The notes under the pieces are model-generated. The model saw only the letters and a program-made list of their open reading frames with translations, was not told where the DNA came from and did not search any database. Below are positions 1-8,382 of a stretch of 64,000 nucleotides of DNA, one piece after another. The DNA is from Pseudomonas nitroreducens TX1. Its GTDB lineage: Bacteria; Pseudomonadota; Gammaproteobacteria; Pseudomonadales; Pseudomonadaceae. How positions within the stretch are numbered: the stretch's first letter is position 1; each line of letters opens with the position of its first letter. A program made the translations under genes and the position numbers. The DNA is taken from assembly GCF_000313755.1 (NCBI RefSeq), contig NZ_AMZB01000127.1:1-64000 (forward strand), in the 5' to 3' direction.

Positions 1-243
1 TGGCCGGGGGTTTTGCTTTTGCGCGCGAGAAAGCCGGGTGTGCTGCTCAGGCGGCCCGTTGTAAATCTCGCTTCTGAAGCCGCTTAGGGTGATTTATGTT
101 CGCCTGATTCGCGAGCAAGCTCGCTCCTACAAAGAGCATCAGCGCCCTTGGGATGGCTCTGGAACGCCCTTTCCCGCCCTGCTGGCTACTCCAATGGGCG
201 TTGTTGCAACCGCCTGCCAACAGACTGATGGCATTTCATCCAA
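1..243. other. Intergenic stretch before the pstS Pho box
   Basis: No convincing gene is seen here. An open frame does run from 89 into pstS, but it crosses a REP palindrome and the Pho box, so it is not taken as coding. The only structured element is the REP half-site at 108-133. The gene to the left lies outside the window. Confidence 0.6.
108..133 (-). repeat. REP-type palindromic repeat (single unit)
   Basis: The segment reads as the reverse complement of the Pseudomonas REP core (TTGTAGGAGCGAGCTTGCTC) and contains the GAGC/GCTC palindrome. The same unit recurs at 13505, 18066, 18115, 61306 and 61363. It is non-coding and probably dispersed by a REP-associated tyrosine transposase encoded elsewhere (family knowledge; none is in this window). 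Confidence 0.75.
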
Positions 244-261
244 CTGTCACATTCGCGTCAT
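244..261 (+). promoter_or_regulatory. Pho box upstream of pstS
   Basis: CTGTCAC, a 4-bp spacer ATTC, then GCGTCAT matches the PhoB site layout of two 7-bp CTGTCAT-like repeats on an 11-bp period, with five to six matches in each half. It lies about 70 bp before the pstS start, the right place for PhoB activation. Confidence 0.8.
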
Positions 262-331
262 AGAGTCTTCATGCGGCCTGACGATACTGGCCCCCGTTCC
301 ATCCAACCCCATTCTCCTCAAGGAGCAAGGC

Positions 332-1303
332 ATGAAACTCAAGCGTTTGATGGCGGCCCTGACTTTTGTCGCTGCAGGCGTAGGCACCGCCAGTGCGGTA
401 GCCGCGATCGATCCGGCCCTGCCGGAATACCAGAAAGCCAGCGGTGTGTCGGGTAACCTGTCGAGCGTCGGTTCCGACACTCTGGCCAACCTGATGACCA
501 TGTGGGCGGAAGAGTACAAGCGCCTGTACCCGAACGTGAACGTGCAGATCCAGGCCGCCGGTTCCTCCACCGCGCCGCCGGCGCTGACCGAAGGCACAGC
601 GAACCTCGGCCCGATGAGCCGCAAGATGAAGGACGTCGAGCTGCAGGCCTTCGAACAGAAGTACGGCTACAAGCCGACCGCTGTTCCGGTTGCCGTGGAC
701 GCCCTGGCGATCTTCGTGCACAAGGACAACCCCATCAAAGGCCTGACCATGCAACAGGTCGACGCCATCTTCTCCTCCACCCGCCTGTGCGGCGGCAAGT
801 CGGACGTGAAGACCTGGGGTGATCTGGGCCTGACCGGCGACTGGGCCAACAAGCCCGTCCAGCTGTTCGGCCGTAACTCCGTGTCCGGCACCTACGGCTA
901 CTTCAAGGAAGAGGCCTTGTGCAAAGGCGACTACAAGCCGAACGTGAACGAGCAGCCGGGTTCGGCTTCCGTGGTTCAGTCGGTCAGCCAGTCCCTGAAC
1001 GGCGTTGGCTACTCCGGCATCGGTTACAAGACCGCTAGCGTGAAGACCGTTGCCCTGGCCAAGAAAGAAGGCGGCGAGTTCATCGAAGACAACGAGGCGA
1101 ATGCCCTGAACGGCACCTACCCGCTGTCGCGCTTCCTCTACGTCTACGTCAACAAGGCGCCGAACAAGCCGCTGAACCCGCTGGAAGCACAGTTCCTGAA
1201 GATGGTGCTCTCCAAGACCGGCCAGCAGGTTGTCGTGAAAGACGGCTACATCCCGCTGCCGTCCAAAGTCGCCGAAAAAGCGATCAAGGATCTGGGTCTG
1301 TAA
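332..1303 (+). CDS. pstS: Phosphate ABC transporter, periplasmic phosphate-binding protein PstS
   Basis: PstS captures inorganic phosphate in the periplasm and hands it to PstCA. The start at 332 gives 323 aa beginning [10 protein letters not shown], preceded by AGGAGC at 321-326; an earlier in-frame start at 89 is rejected because it would translate the Pho box and a REP repeat. A signal peptide covers about residues 1-24 (hydrophobic stretch then ASAVAA), with the mature protein near IDPALPEYQ. Phosphate-contact loops are visible: VGSDTL near 47, [10 protein letters not shown] near 76 and [11 protein letters not shown] in the second lobe. It heads the pst-phoU region and is followed by a hairpin and a second Pho box, so it is probably transcribed partly alone, which fits the excess of binding protein needed. 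Sequence agrees strongly with the P. aeruginosa PstS family. Confidence 0.97.
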   Translation: MKLKRLMAALTFVAAGVGTASAVAAIDPALPEYQKASGVSGNLSSVGSDTLANLMTMWAEEYKRLYPNVNVQIQAAGSSTAPPALTEGTANLGPMSRKMKDVELQAFEQKYGYKPTAVPVAVDALAIFVHKDNPIKGLTMQQVDAIFSSTRLCGGKSDVKTWGDLGLTGDWANKPVQLFGRNSVSGTYGYFKEEALCKGDYKPNVNEQPGSASVVQSVSQSLNGVGYSGIGYKTASVKTVALAKKEGGEFIEDNEANALNGTYPLSRFLYVYVNKAPNKPLNPLEAQFLKMVLSKTGQQVVVKDGYIPLPSKVAEKAIKDLGL

Positions 1304-1362
1304 TCAGCCCTCCAACCGGGCGGAAACCGCCGCCCGGCATGGGCTGACGCTTACTCGACCGA

Positions 1363-1390
1363 GCCCGCCAGCATGGCTCTGCTGGTGGGC
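1363..1390 (+). terminator. Hairpin after pstS (terminator or attenuator)
   Basis: GCCCGCCAGCA pairs with TGCTGGTGGGC around a 6-nt loop (one G-T wobble) and is followed by TTTG. The U run is short, so this may be a partial terminator that separates high pstS expression from pstC. Confidence 0.55.
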
Positions 1391-1407
1391 TTTGTCGCGT
1401 CACTTCC

Positions 1408-1425
1408 ATGTCATCTTTCTGTCAT
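1408..1425 (+). promoter_or_regulatory. Pho box upstream of pstC
   Basis: ATGTCAT, spacer CTTT, then CTGTCAT is an almost perfect PhoB box, 25 bp before the chosen pstC start. It gives pstCAB-phoU its own PhoB-dependent promoter. Its first three bases form an in-frame ATG, which invites a wrong start call for pstC. Confidence 0.85.
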
Positions 1426-1449
1426 ACAGAGCCGCTAGGGTGTCACCCC

Positions 1450-3732
1450 ATGAACGACATGGCCAACTCCCCGATGACTTCTTCTCTCCCCGAGCGGATC
1501 GATTTCAATACGCCTGCCCTGCAGCGCAAGCGCCGTATCCGCGCGCTCAAGGATCGACTGACCCGTTGGTACGTCCTGGTCGGCGGTCTCGCCGTGCTGG
1601 CGGCCATTACCCTGATTTTCTTCTACCTCGCCTACGTCGTGCTGCCGTTGTTCCGCGGCGCCGAACTGGAGACCCGCGATCCCCTGGCGCCCGCCTGGCT
1701 GAAGACGGCCCAGGCGCCGCTGCTGCTGAGCATCGAAGAGCAGAACATGGTGGGTATGCGCGTCGCCGCCAACGGCGAAGTGGTGTTCTTCGACGCCAAG
1801 AAGGGCGACGAGATGCAGCGCGTTGCGCTGAAGCTGCCCGCCGGCGCCAGCGTCACCTCCATTGCCGAGGACCAGCCGGGTCATCCGACCGTGGCGCTGG
1901 GCCTGTCCAACGGCCAGGTGCTGGTGTTCAAGCACAACTACCAGGTCACCTATCCGGACAACAAGAAGACCATCACTCCGCACATCGACTATCCCTACGG
2001 TGAAGCGCCGATGAACCTGGATCCCCAGGGACGTCCGCTGGAGCACGTGGCGATCGTCTCGGGTGATGACAGCCTGTTGCTCGCCGCGTCTGCCGGCAGC
2101 GAAATGCTGCTGCTTGGGCTGACCCAGCAGGAAAACATGCTGACCGGCGAGAGTACCCTGCAGGAAGAGCGCATCAACCTGCCGCAGATCGCCGAGCCGG
2201 TGAAGGCCATCTACATGGACCCGCGCAAGCAGTGGCTCTATGTGCTCAATGGCCGCGCCCAGGCCGACGTGTTCGACCTCAACAGCCACCAGCTCAACGG
2301 CCGCTACAAGCTGCTGGATGACGCCTCCGCCGAAGTGACTGCCAGCAGCCAGCTGCTGGGCGGTATCTCGCTGATGGTCGGCGATTCCAAGGGTGGCATC
2401 GGCCAGTGGTTCATGGCCCGTGGCGAAGATGGCGAACCGCGCCTGTCCCACGTGCGTGACTTCAAGCTGGGCGACCAGCCGATCACCAGCATCGCGCCGG
2501 AGCAACGCCGCAAGGGCTTCCTGGCCCTCGACAAGCAGGGCAACCTGGGCGTCTTCCATAGCACCGCGCACCGCACGCTGCTGGTAGAGAACGTCGCACC
2601 GTCCTCCGGCCCGATGGCCCTGTCACCGCGCGCCAACCGCCTGATCGTCGAGCAGGGTGGCGAGCTGCGCCGCTTCGGCCTCAGCAACCCGCACCCGGAA
2701 GTGTCCTGGAGCGCGCTGTGGGGCAAGGTCTGGTACGAGAGCTACGACAAGCCGGGCTACGTCTGGCAGTCCACCGCTGCGACCACCGACTTCGAACCCA
2801 AGCTGAGCCTCTCGCCGCTGACCTTCGGTACCCTGAAGGCCGCGTTCTACGCGATGATCCTCGCCGCGCCGCTGGCCATCGCCGCCGCCGTCTACACCGC
2901 GTACTTCATGGCTCCGGGCATGCGCCGCAAGGTCAAGCCGGTGATCGAGCTGATGGAGGCGCTGCCGACCGTGATCCTCGGCTTCTTCGCCGGCCTGTTC
3001 CTGGCGCCGTACGTCGAGGGCCACCTGCCGGGCATCTTCAGCCTGCTGCTGCTCACGCCGTTGGGCATCCTGGCTGCCGGCCTGATCTGGAGCCGCCTGC
3101 CCGAACGCATCCGCCTGAGCCTGCCGGCCGGTTGGGAAGCGGCGATCCTGATACCCGTGGTCCTCGCCACCGGTGCCTTCGCCCTGTGGATGAGCCCGCA
3201 CCTGGAGACCCTGTTCTTCGGCGGCGACATGCGCCTGTGGATCAGCCACGACCTGGGCATCACCTACGACCAGCGCAACGCCCTGGTGGTGGGCCTGGCC
3301 ATGGGCTTCGCGGTGATCCCGAACATCTTCTCCATCGCCGAAGACGCCATCTTCAGCGTGCCGCGCAGCCTGACCTACGGCTCCCTGGCTTTGGGCGCGA
3401 CGCCCTGGCAGACGCTGACCCGCGTGGTGATCCTGACCGCCAGCCCGGGCATCTTCTCCGCGCTGATGATCGGCATGGGCCGTGCGGTGGGCGAGACCAT
3501 GATCGTGCTGATGGCCACCGGCAACACCCCGGTCATGGACGTGAACATCTTCCAGGGCATGCGCACCCTTGCGGCGAACGTCGCGGTGGAAATGCCCGAG
3601 TCGGAGGTGGGCGGGACTCACTACCGTGTGCTGTTCCTCTCGGCACTGGTACTGCTGACCTTCACCTTCGTGATGAACACCCTGGCAGAGCTGATCCGTC
3701 AGCGCCTGCGCAAGAAATACGCGTCGCTCTAA
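1450..3732 (+). CDS. pstC: Phosphate ABC transporter permease PstC, extended form
   Basis: PstC forms, with PstA, the inner-membrane channel for phosphate. The start at 1450 (MNDMANSP) gives 760 aa, more than twice the 319 aa of E. coli PstC. The start at 1408 is rejected because it lies in the Pho box. An N-terminal membrane segment is at about 40-64, followed by roughly 390 residues of repeated short beta-type segments (for example VYGIQ- and MALSPRANRL-like blades) that look like a periplasmic beta-propeller. The permease core starts near 465 with FGTLKAAFYAMILAAPLAI, and the conserved cytoplasmic loop that docks PstB (SLALGATPWQTLTRVV) is near 650. pstA follows after 25 bp. The permease role is certain; the function of the added domain is unknown, with phosphate sensing or PstS docking as possibilities. 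Confidence 0.95.
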   Translation: MNDMANSPMTSSLPERIDFNTPALQRKRRIRALKDRLTRWYVLVGGLAVLAAITLIFFYLAYVVLPLFRGAELETRDPLAPAWLKTAQAPLLLSIEEQNMVGMRVAANGEVVFFDAKKGDEMQRVALKLPAGASVTSIAEDQPGHPTVALGLSNGQVLVFKHNYQVTYPDNKKTITPHIDYPYGEAPMNLDPQGRPLEHVAIVSGDDSLLLAASAGSEMLLLGLTQQENMLTGESTLQEERINLPQIAEPVKAIYMDPRKQWLYVLNGRAQADVFDLNSHQLNGRYKLLDDASAEVTASSQLLGGISLMVGDSKGGIGQWFMARGEDGEPRLSHVRDFKLGDQPITSIAPEQRRKGFLALDKQGNLGVFHSTAHRTLLVENVAPSSGPMALSPRANRLIVEQGGELRRFGLSNPHPEVSWSALWGKVWYESYDKPGYVWQSTAATTDFEPKLSLSPLTFGTLKAAFYAMILAAPLAIAAAVYTAYFMAPGMRRKVKPVIELMEALPTVILGFFAGLFLAPYVEGHLPGIFSLLLLTPLGILAAGLIWSRLPERIRLSLPAGWEAAILIPVVLATGAFALWMSPHLETLFFGGDMRLWISHDLGITYDQRNALVVGLAMGFAVIPNIFSIAEDAIFSVPRSLTYGSLALGATPWQTLTRVVILTASPGIFSALMIGMGRAVGETMIVLMATGNTPVMDVNIFQGMRTLAANVAVEMPESEVGGTHYRVLFLSALVLLTFTFVMNTLAELIRQRLRKKYASL

Positions 3733-3757
3733 GCGACGCCCGACGAGGCTACGTTCC

Positions 3758-5434
3758 GTGAAACAGAAACAGGAATCCGTCAAAGCGTGGTTTGCCAGCG
3801 GTTCTCCCTGGGTGTGGATGAACGCGGGTGCGGTATCCATCGCCGTGATCATGACCATCGGCCTGCTCGCCGTGATCGCCGTGCGCGGTCTCGGCCACTT
3901 CTGGCCGGCGGACGTGATCGAGGCGACCTACACCGTCCCCGGTGAAGCACCCAAGACCCTGATCGGCGAAGAAGTGCAGATCGAGCAGGTGCCACGCGAG
4001 CGACTGCGCGGCGCCGGACTGCCGGTGCCGGACAACGGCCCGGAGTTCATGACCCGCGAGTTGCTCAAGCTGGGCAACCGCGACCTCTACGGCAGCGATT
4101 TCTCCTGGGTGATCGGCGAGTGGCTGAACGACCGTCGCCACCCGGCTGACCTGGTGACCCTGGAACGCCGCGAGTGGGGCAACTTCTATGGCTACCTGCT
4201 GAGCGTGAAGGAAAACGGCAAGGTGGTCGCCGAAGGCCCGGGCGCCATGGCCGAGCTGCAGACCCGCCTCAAGCGCGTCGACGAGCTCTACGCCAAGCTC
4301 TACCAGCTGGAGAAGAAGGACATCGGCGGCATCAACCATGGTCTGGAGCGCCTGCGCCTGAAGGAACGTGGCCTGCAGCTGAACAACAAACTGGATGCCG
4401 CCGCCGAGGCTGACATCGCTGCCGGCCGCGCCGAGCTGAACGCCCAGTACAAGGTGCTGGAAGAACAGCTCAATGGCCTGCACCAGGAGTTCAACCGCGA
4501 CAGCATCGTCATGCGCGATGCCACCGGGCAGCAGACCGAAATCAGCGTCGGCAAGCTGGTGCATGCCTACCAGCCGAACCAGATGGGCGTCGCGACCAAG
4601 CTGAGCTTCTACTTCAAGAAGCTGTGGGAATTCCTCAGCGACGACCCGCGTGAGGCCAACACCGAAGGCGGCATCTTCCCGGCCATCTTCGGCACCGTGA
4701 TGATGACCCTGGTGATGGCCGTGATCGTTACCCCGTTTGGTGTGATCGCCGCCGTCTACCTGCGCGAGTACGCCCGCCAGGGTCTGCTGACCCGCATCAT
4801 CCGCATCGCGGTGAACAACCTCGCGGGCGTTCCGGCGATCGTCTACGGCGTGTTCGGCCTGGGCTTCTTCGTCTACGTGCTGGGCGGATCCCTCGACCGG
4901 ATGTTCTTCCCCGAAGCCCTGCCGGCGCCGACCTTCGGCACGCCAGGGTTGTTCTGGGCTTCGCTGACCCTGGCGATCCTTGCGGTGCCGGTGGTGATCG
5001 TGGCCACCGAGGAAGGCCTGGCGCGCATCCCGCGGGCCACCCGCGAGGGCTCGCTCGCCCTGGGCGCGACCAAGGCCGAGACCCTGTGGAAGGTGGTCCT
5101 GCCGATGGCCAGCCCGGCGATGATGACCGGCCTGATCCTTGCCGTGGCCCGTGCCGCCGGTGAAGTGGCGCCGCTGATGCTGGTGGGCGTGGTAAAGCTG
5201 GCCCCGGCGCTGCCGGTGGACGGCAACTACCCGTACGTGCACCTGGACCAGAAGATCATGCACCTGGGCTTCCACATCTATGACGTCGGCTTCCAGAGTC
5301 CGAACGTCGAGGCCGCGCGCCCGCTGGTGTACGCCACCGCGCTGCTGCTGGTGATGGTCATCGCCCTGCTGAACTTCTCGGCCATCGCCATCCGTAACCG
5401 CCTGCGCGAAAAGTACAAGGCGCTGGAAAACTGA
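3758..5434 (+). CDS. pstA: Phosphate ABC transporter permease PstA, extended form
   Basis: PstA is the second membrane subunit of the phosphate importer. The start is GTG at 3758 with GAGG a few bases upstream, giving 558 aa against 296 aa for E. coli PstA. A membrane segment lies at about 22-45. Residues about 50-290 are an extra region whose middle (about 165-250) is rich in charged heptads ([21 protein letters not shown]), typical of a coiled coil. The permease core begins near 305 ([18 protein letters not shown]) and holds the docking loop [20 protein letters not shown] near 430. It lies between pstC and pstB in the usual order. The extra coiled-coil region pairs with the enlarged PstC, so the two added domains probably work together outside the membrane; that is inference. 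Confidence 0.95.
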   Translation: MKQKQESVKAWFASGSPWVWMNAGAVSIAVIMTIGLLAVIAVRGLGHFWPADVIEATYTVPGEAPKTLIGEEVQIEQVPRERLRGAGLPVPDNGPEFMTRELLKLGNRDLYGSDFSWVIGEWLNDRRHPADLVTLERREWGNFYGYLLSVKENGKVVAEGPGAMAELQTRLKRVDELYAKLYQLEKKDIGGINHGLERLRLKERGLQLNNKLDAAAEADIAAGRAELNAQYKVLEEQLNGLHQEFNRDSIVMRDATGQQTEISVGKLVHAYQPNQMGVATKLSFYFKKLWEFLSDDPREANTEGGIFPAIFGTVMMTLVMAVIVTPFGVIAAVYLREYARQGLLTRIIRIAVNNLAGVPAIVYGVFGLGFFVYVLGGSLDRMFFPEALPAPTFGTPGLFWASLTLAILAVPVVIVATEEGLARIPRATREGSLALGATKAETLWKVVLPMASPAMMTGLILAVARAAGEVAPLMLVGVVKLAPALPVDGNYPYVHLDQKIMHLGFHIYDVGFQSPNVEAARPLVYATALLLVMVIALLNFSAIAIRNRLREKYKALEN

Positions 5435-5486
5435 TTCTGCCGGCGGTGGGCCGTGCCCGCCGCCAAGCCTCCCAAGGAGACTGAAC

Positions 5487-6323
5487 ATGCAACATGAAAC
5501 CGCAACCCACGGCATCGACATCGGCGCGCTCGGCCGCGGCGACCGCCAGGGCATGAACCTGGAGAGCGAGACCGTTGCCCTCCAGGTACCCGGCCTGAGC
5601 CTGTTCTACGGCGAGAAGCAGGCATTGTTCGACGTCAGCATGAACATCCCCAAGCAGCGCGTGACCGCCTTCATCGGCCCGTCCGGCTGCGGCAAGTCCA
5701 CCCTGCTGCGTTGCTTCAACCGCATGAACGACCTGGTCGACGGTTGCCACGTGAAGGGCGAGATCCTGCTCGACGGCCATAACATCTTCGCCAAGAACGT
5801 CGATGTCGCCGAACTGCGCCGCCGCGTCGGCATGGTGTTCCAGAAGCCCAACCCGTTCCCCAAGAGCATCTACGAGAACGTGGTGTACGGCCTGCGCATC
5901 CAGGGCATCAACAAGAAGCGCGTGCTCGACGAAGCGGTCGAGTGGGCGCTCAAGGGCGCCGCGCTGTGGGACGAGGTGAAGGACCGCCTGCACGAATCCG
6001 CACTCGGCCTCTCCGGTGGCCAGCAGCAGCGCCTGGTCATCGCCCGCACCATTGCCGTGGAGCCGGAAGTCCTGCTGCTCGACGAGCCCTGCTCGGCACT
6101 GGACCCGATCTCCACCCTGAAGATCGAAGAGCTGATCTACGAGCTGAAATCCAAGTTCACCATCGTCATCGTCACCCACAACATGCAGCAGGCCGCGCGC
6201 GTCTCCGACTACACGGCGTTCATGTACATGGGCAAGCTGATCGAGTTCGGCGATACCGATACCCTGTTCACCAACCCGGCCAAGAAGCAGACAGAAGACT
6301 ACATCACCGGTCGCTACGGTTGA
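5487..6323 (+). CDS. pstB: Phosphate ABC transporter ATPase PstB
   Basis: PstB hydrolyses ATP on the cytoplasmic face to drive phosphate import. The 278-aa product has Walker [10 protein letters not shown] at 64-72, ABC signature LSGGQQQR at 175-182, Walker B VLLLDE at 195-200 and the switch histidine H231. AAGGAGA lies about 10 bp before the ATG at 5487. The first 22 residues precede the normal PstB core; a start at Met23 (5553) is possible but lacks as good a ribosome site. The gene is 52 bp after pstA and upstream of phoU, the standard order. All catalytic motifs are intact. Confidence 0.97.
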   Translation: MQHETATHGIDIGALGRGDRQGMNLESETVALQVPGLSLFYGEKQALFDVSMNIPKQRVTAFIGPSGCGKSTLLRCFNRMNDLVDGCHVKGEILLDGHNIFAKNVDVAELRRRVGMVFQKPNPFPKSIYENVVYGLRIQGINKKRVLDEAVEWALKGAALWDEVKDRLHESALGLSGGQQQRLVIARTIAVEPEVLLLDEPCSALDPISTLKIEELIYELKSKFTIVIVTHNMQQAARVSDYTAFMYMGKLIEFGDTDTLFTNPAKKQTEDYITGRYG

Positions 6324-6328
6324 GGCCA

Positions 6329-6416
6329 TGAGAAATCTTCTCTGGCTTTGTCGGCGAAGCTTGCCGTACGGGATGTACTGTCGGCGCTTCGCCTTCGCGC
6401 CAGCGAAGATTTCTCA
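6329..6416. repeat. Long nested inverted repeat between pstB and phoU
   Basis: TGAGAAATCTTC at 6329-6340 is matched exactly by its reverse complement at 6405-6416, and pairing continues inward to 18 bp with one mismatch. Inside, GGCGAAGC at 6353-6360 pairs with GCTTCGCC at 6386-6393. The 88-bp unit could fold as one tall hairpin in the pstB-phoU transcript. It lacks a T run, so it is more likely a repetitive palindrome or RNA-stability element than a terminator. Confidence 0.8.
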
Positions 6417-6488
6417 AGGGGCCCAATGCTCTGGTTGAGACCGGAAAAAGACTGAGTTCTGAACTTCGCACCTTTCAAGGGTTTGCAC

Positions 6489-7232
6489 ATGATCAACAAA
6501 GAAAGCCTCACCCACCACATCTCGCAGCAGTTCAACGCCGAGCTGGAAGATGTGCGCAGCCATCTGCTGGCCATGGGCGGCCTGGTGGAGAAGCAGGTCA
6601 ACGACGCCGTCAATGCGCTGATCGACGCCGACTCGGGCCTGGCCCAGCAGGTGCGCGAGATCGACGACCAGATCAACCAGATGGAGCGCAACATCGACGA
6701 GGAGTGCCTGCGCATCCTCGCCCGCCGTCAACCGGCCGCCTCCGACCTGCGCCTGATCATCAGCATCTCCAAGTCGGTGATCGATCTGGAGCGCATTGGT
6801 GACGAGGCGTCGAAGATTGCCCGCCGCGCCATCCAGCTGTGCGAGGAAGGCGAGTCGCCGCGCGGCTACGTCGAGGTGCGCCACATCGGCAACCAGGTGC
6901 GCAAGATGGTGCAGGAGGCGCTGGACGCCTTCGCCCGCTTCGACGCCGACCTGGCGCTATCGGTCGCGCAGTACGACAAGACCGTCGACCGCGAATACAA
7001 GACCGCCCTGCGCGAGCTGGTCACCTACATGATGGAAGACCCGCGCGCCATCTCCCGCGTGCTCAACGTCATCTGGGCCCTGCGTTCGCTGGAGCGTATC
7101 GGCGACCACGCGCGCAACATCGCCGAACTGGTGATCTACCTGGTGCGCGGCACCGACGTCCGCCACATCGGCCTGACCCGCATGAAGGAAGAAGTGCAGG
7201 GCACCGCCGGCAGGGCCGACAAGGCCGAATAA
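6489..7232 (+). CDS. phoU: Phosphate signalling regulator PhoU
   Basis: PhoU couples the Pst transporter to the PhoR kinase and keeps the Pho regulon off when phosphate is plentiful. The start at 6489 (MINKESLTHH) is chosen because AAGGG lies 8 bp upstream; a TTG two codons earlier is less likely. The 247-aa protein is all helical, with two tandem PhoU domains (about 15-105 and 120-215). The typical metal-binding acidic motifs are visible as ERIGDEASKIA near 100 and ERIGDHARNIAE near 205. It is downstream of pstB beyond the 6329-6416 inverted repeat and is followed by a terminator. Confidence 0.96.
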   Translation: MINKESLTHHISQQFNAELEDVRSHLLAMGGLVEKQVNDAVNALIDADSGLAQQVREIDDQINQMERNIDEECLRILARRQPAASDLRLIISISKSVIDLERIGDEASKIARRAIQLCEEGESPRGYVEVRHIGNQVRKMVQEALDAFARFDADLALSVAQYDKTVDREYKTALRELVTYMMEDPRAISRVLNVIWALRSLERIGDHARNIAELVIYLVRGTDVRHIGLTRMKEEVQGTAGRADKAE

Positions 7233-7255
7233 GCCTGACGCCCGTACCAGAACGG

Positions 7256-7286
7256 ACCCGGCGCTGACGCCGGGTTCGTCATTTTA
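7256..7286 (+). terminator. Terminator after phoU
   Basis: ACCCGGCG and CGCCGGGT form an 8-bp stem with loop CTGA at 7256-7275, followed by TTCGTCATTTT. It ends the pstCAB-phoU transcript. Confidence 0.7.
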
Positions 7287-7365
7287 TGGCCGAGCGGTCC
7301 CTCACCAATGGCATGTAGCCACCCGGCAAGGCTATCCTTCGCCCTATCGTTTTCGGGAGATGCCG

Positions 7366-8259
7366 ATGGGCAAGGTCAGTGTGCTGGTCGTGGATGACGC
7401 TCCGTTCATCCGCGACCTGGTGAAGAAAGGGCTGCGGGACCATTTCCCCGGTCTGCAGATCGAAGAAGCGGTCAACGGCCGCAAGGCGCAGCAGTTCCTC
7501 GCGCGCCAGGCCGTGGACCTGATCCTCTGCGACTGGGAAATGCCCGAGATGTCCGGCATCGAGCTGCTCACCTGGTGCCGCGAGCAGGACAACCTGAAGA
7601 CCACGCCTTTCATCATGGTCACCAGTCGCGGCGACAAGGACAACGTGGTACAGGCCATCCAGGCCGGCGTCTCGGACTTCATCGGCAAGCCATTCTCCAA
7701 CGACCAGCTGGTGAGCAAGGTAAAGAAGGCACTGTCGCGCGCCGGCAAGTTGGAGGCCCTGGCGGCCCAGGCTCCGCAGCGCAGCCTGGTGGGTTCCATG
7801 CCCAATGACTCGCTGGCCGCCCTTACCGGTGGCAAGGCCGAGGTGGTCCGCCCCGCCGCCGCGCCCACCGCGCCGCGTCCGGCGGCTCCGGCAGCGGCTG
7901 CCGCTGCTCCGGCCGCCCGCAGTGGCGCCAAGGGCCAACAGGGTCAGTTGCGCCTGCCTTCGGCGAGCCTGCCTTGCGTGATCAAGGCCCTCAGCCTCAA
8001 GGAGGCGCTGCTGGTGGTGAAACGCGGCGCGCCGCTGCCGCAGGTGCTGGAAAGCGCCGTGCTCGATCTGGAGGAAGACAGCGACGTTGCTCGCCTCAAC
8101 GGCTACCTGCATGCCGTGGCGGCGCTGGAGCCCCGGCCGGACAGCGAGTGGCTGCAGCTGACCTTTCGCTTCGTCGACCGCGATCCGCAGAAGCTCGACT
8201 ACCTGTCGCGCCTGATCGCACGAGGCAGCTCGCAGAAGCACTATGTGCCCGGCGCCTGA
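7366..8259 (+). CDS. Orphan response regulator with REC domain and novel C-terminal region
   Basis: The N-terminal 120 residues form a receiver domain: acidic pair D10-D11, phospho-acceptor D56 in LILCDWEMP, and conserved lysine in FIGKPF near 107. Residues about 145-190 are an Ala/Pro-rich linker. The last 110 residues (from about LRLPSASLP) have no helix-turn-helix or enzyme motif that I recognise. The start at 7366 (MGKVSV) is preferred over 7360 because CGGGAGA at 7354-7360 is then a properly spaced ribosome site. PAO1 has the same gene (PA5364) after phoU. No kinase lies next to it. Output is unknown; the position suggests, but does not prove, a link to phosphate signalling. Confidence 0.85.
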   Translation: MGKVSVLVVDDAPFIRDLVKKGLRDHFPGLQIEEAVNGRKAQQFLARQAVDLILCDWEMPEMSGIELLTWCREQDNLKTTPFIMVTSRGDKDNVVQAIQAGVSDFIGKPFSNDQLVSKVKKALSRAGKLEALAAQAPQRSLVGSMPNDSLAALTGGKAEVVRPAAAPTAPRPAAPAAAAAAPAARSGAKGQQGQLRLPSASLPCVIKALSLKEALLVVKRGAPLPQVLESAVLDLEEDSDVARLNGYLHAVAALEPRPDSEWLQLTFRFVDRDPQKLDYLSRLIARGSSQKHYVPGA

Positions 8260-8382
8260 TCGGTTACAAAATGCACCGGCCGCCGGGTAGTACTGCTTCA
8301 CACCCCGACCGGCGGCAGGTCGCGACGCAAGGGCTACGCTGCTAGTCTTGCCTGCGTCGCCATACCTATAACCAGAGTCGAC

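Noticed and set aside
89-331. N-terminal extension of pstS
   Set aside because: It translates a REP repeat and the Pho box, and the signal peptide begins at 332.
1440-1446. Third Pho half-site (GTGTCAC) before pstC
   Set aside because: It is off the 11-bp period by one base relative to the main box, so it probably arises by chance.
3749-5554. Long open frame on the minus strand opposite pstA
   Set aside because: It is rich in His, Gln, Arg and Ala and lacks any motif, as expected for the opposite strand of a GC-rich gene; pstA on the plus strand is certain.
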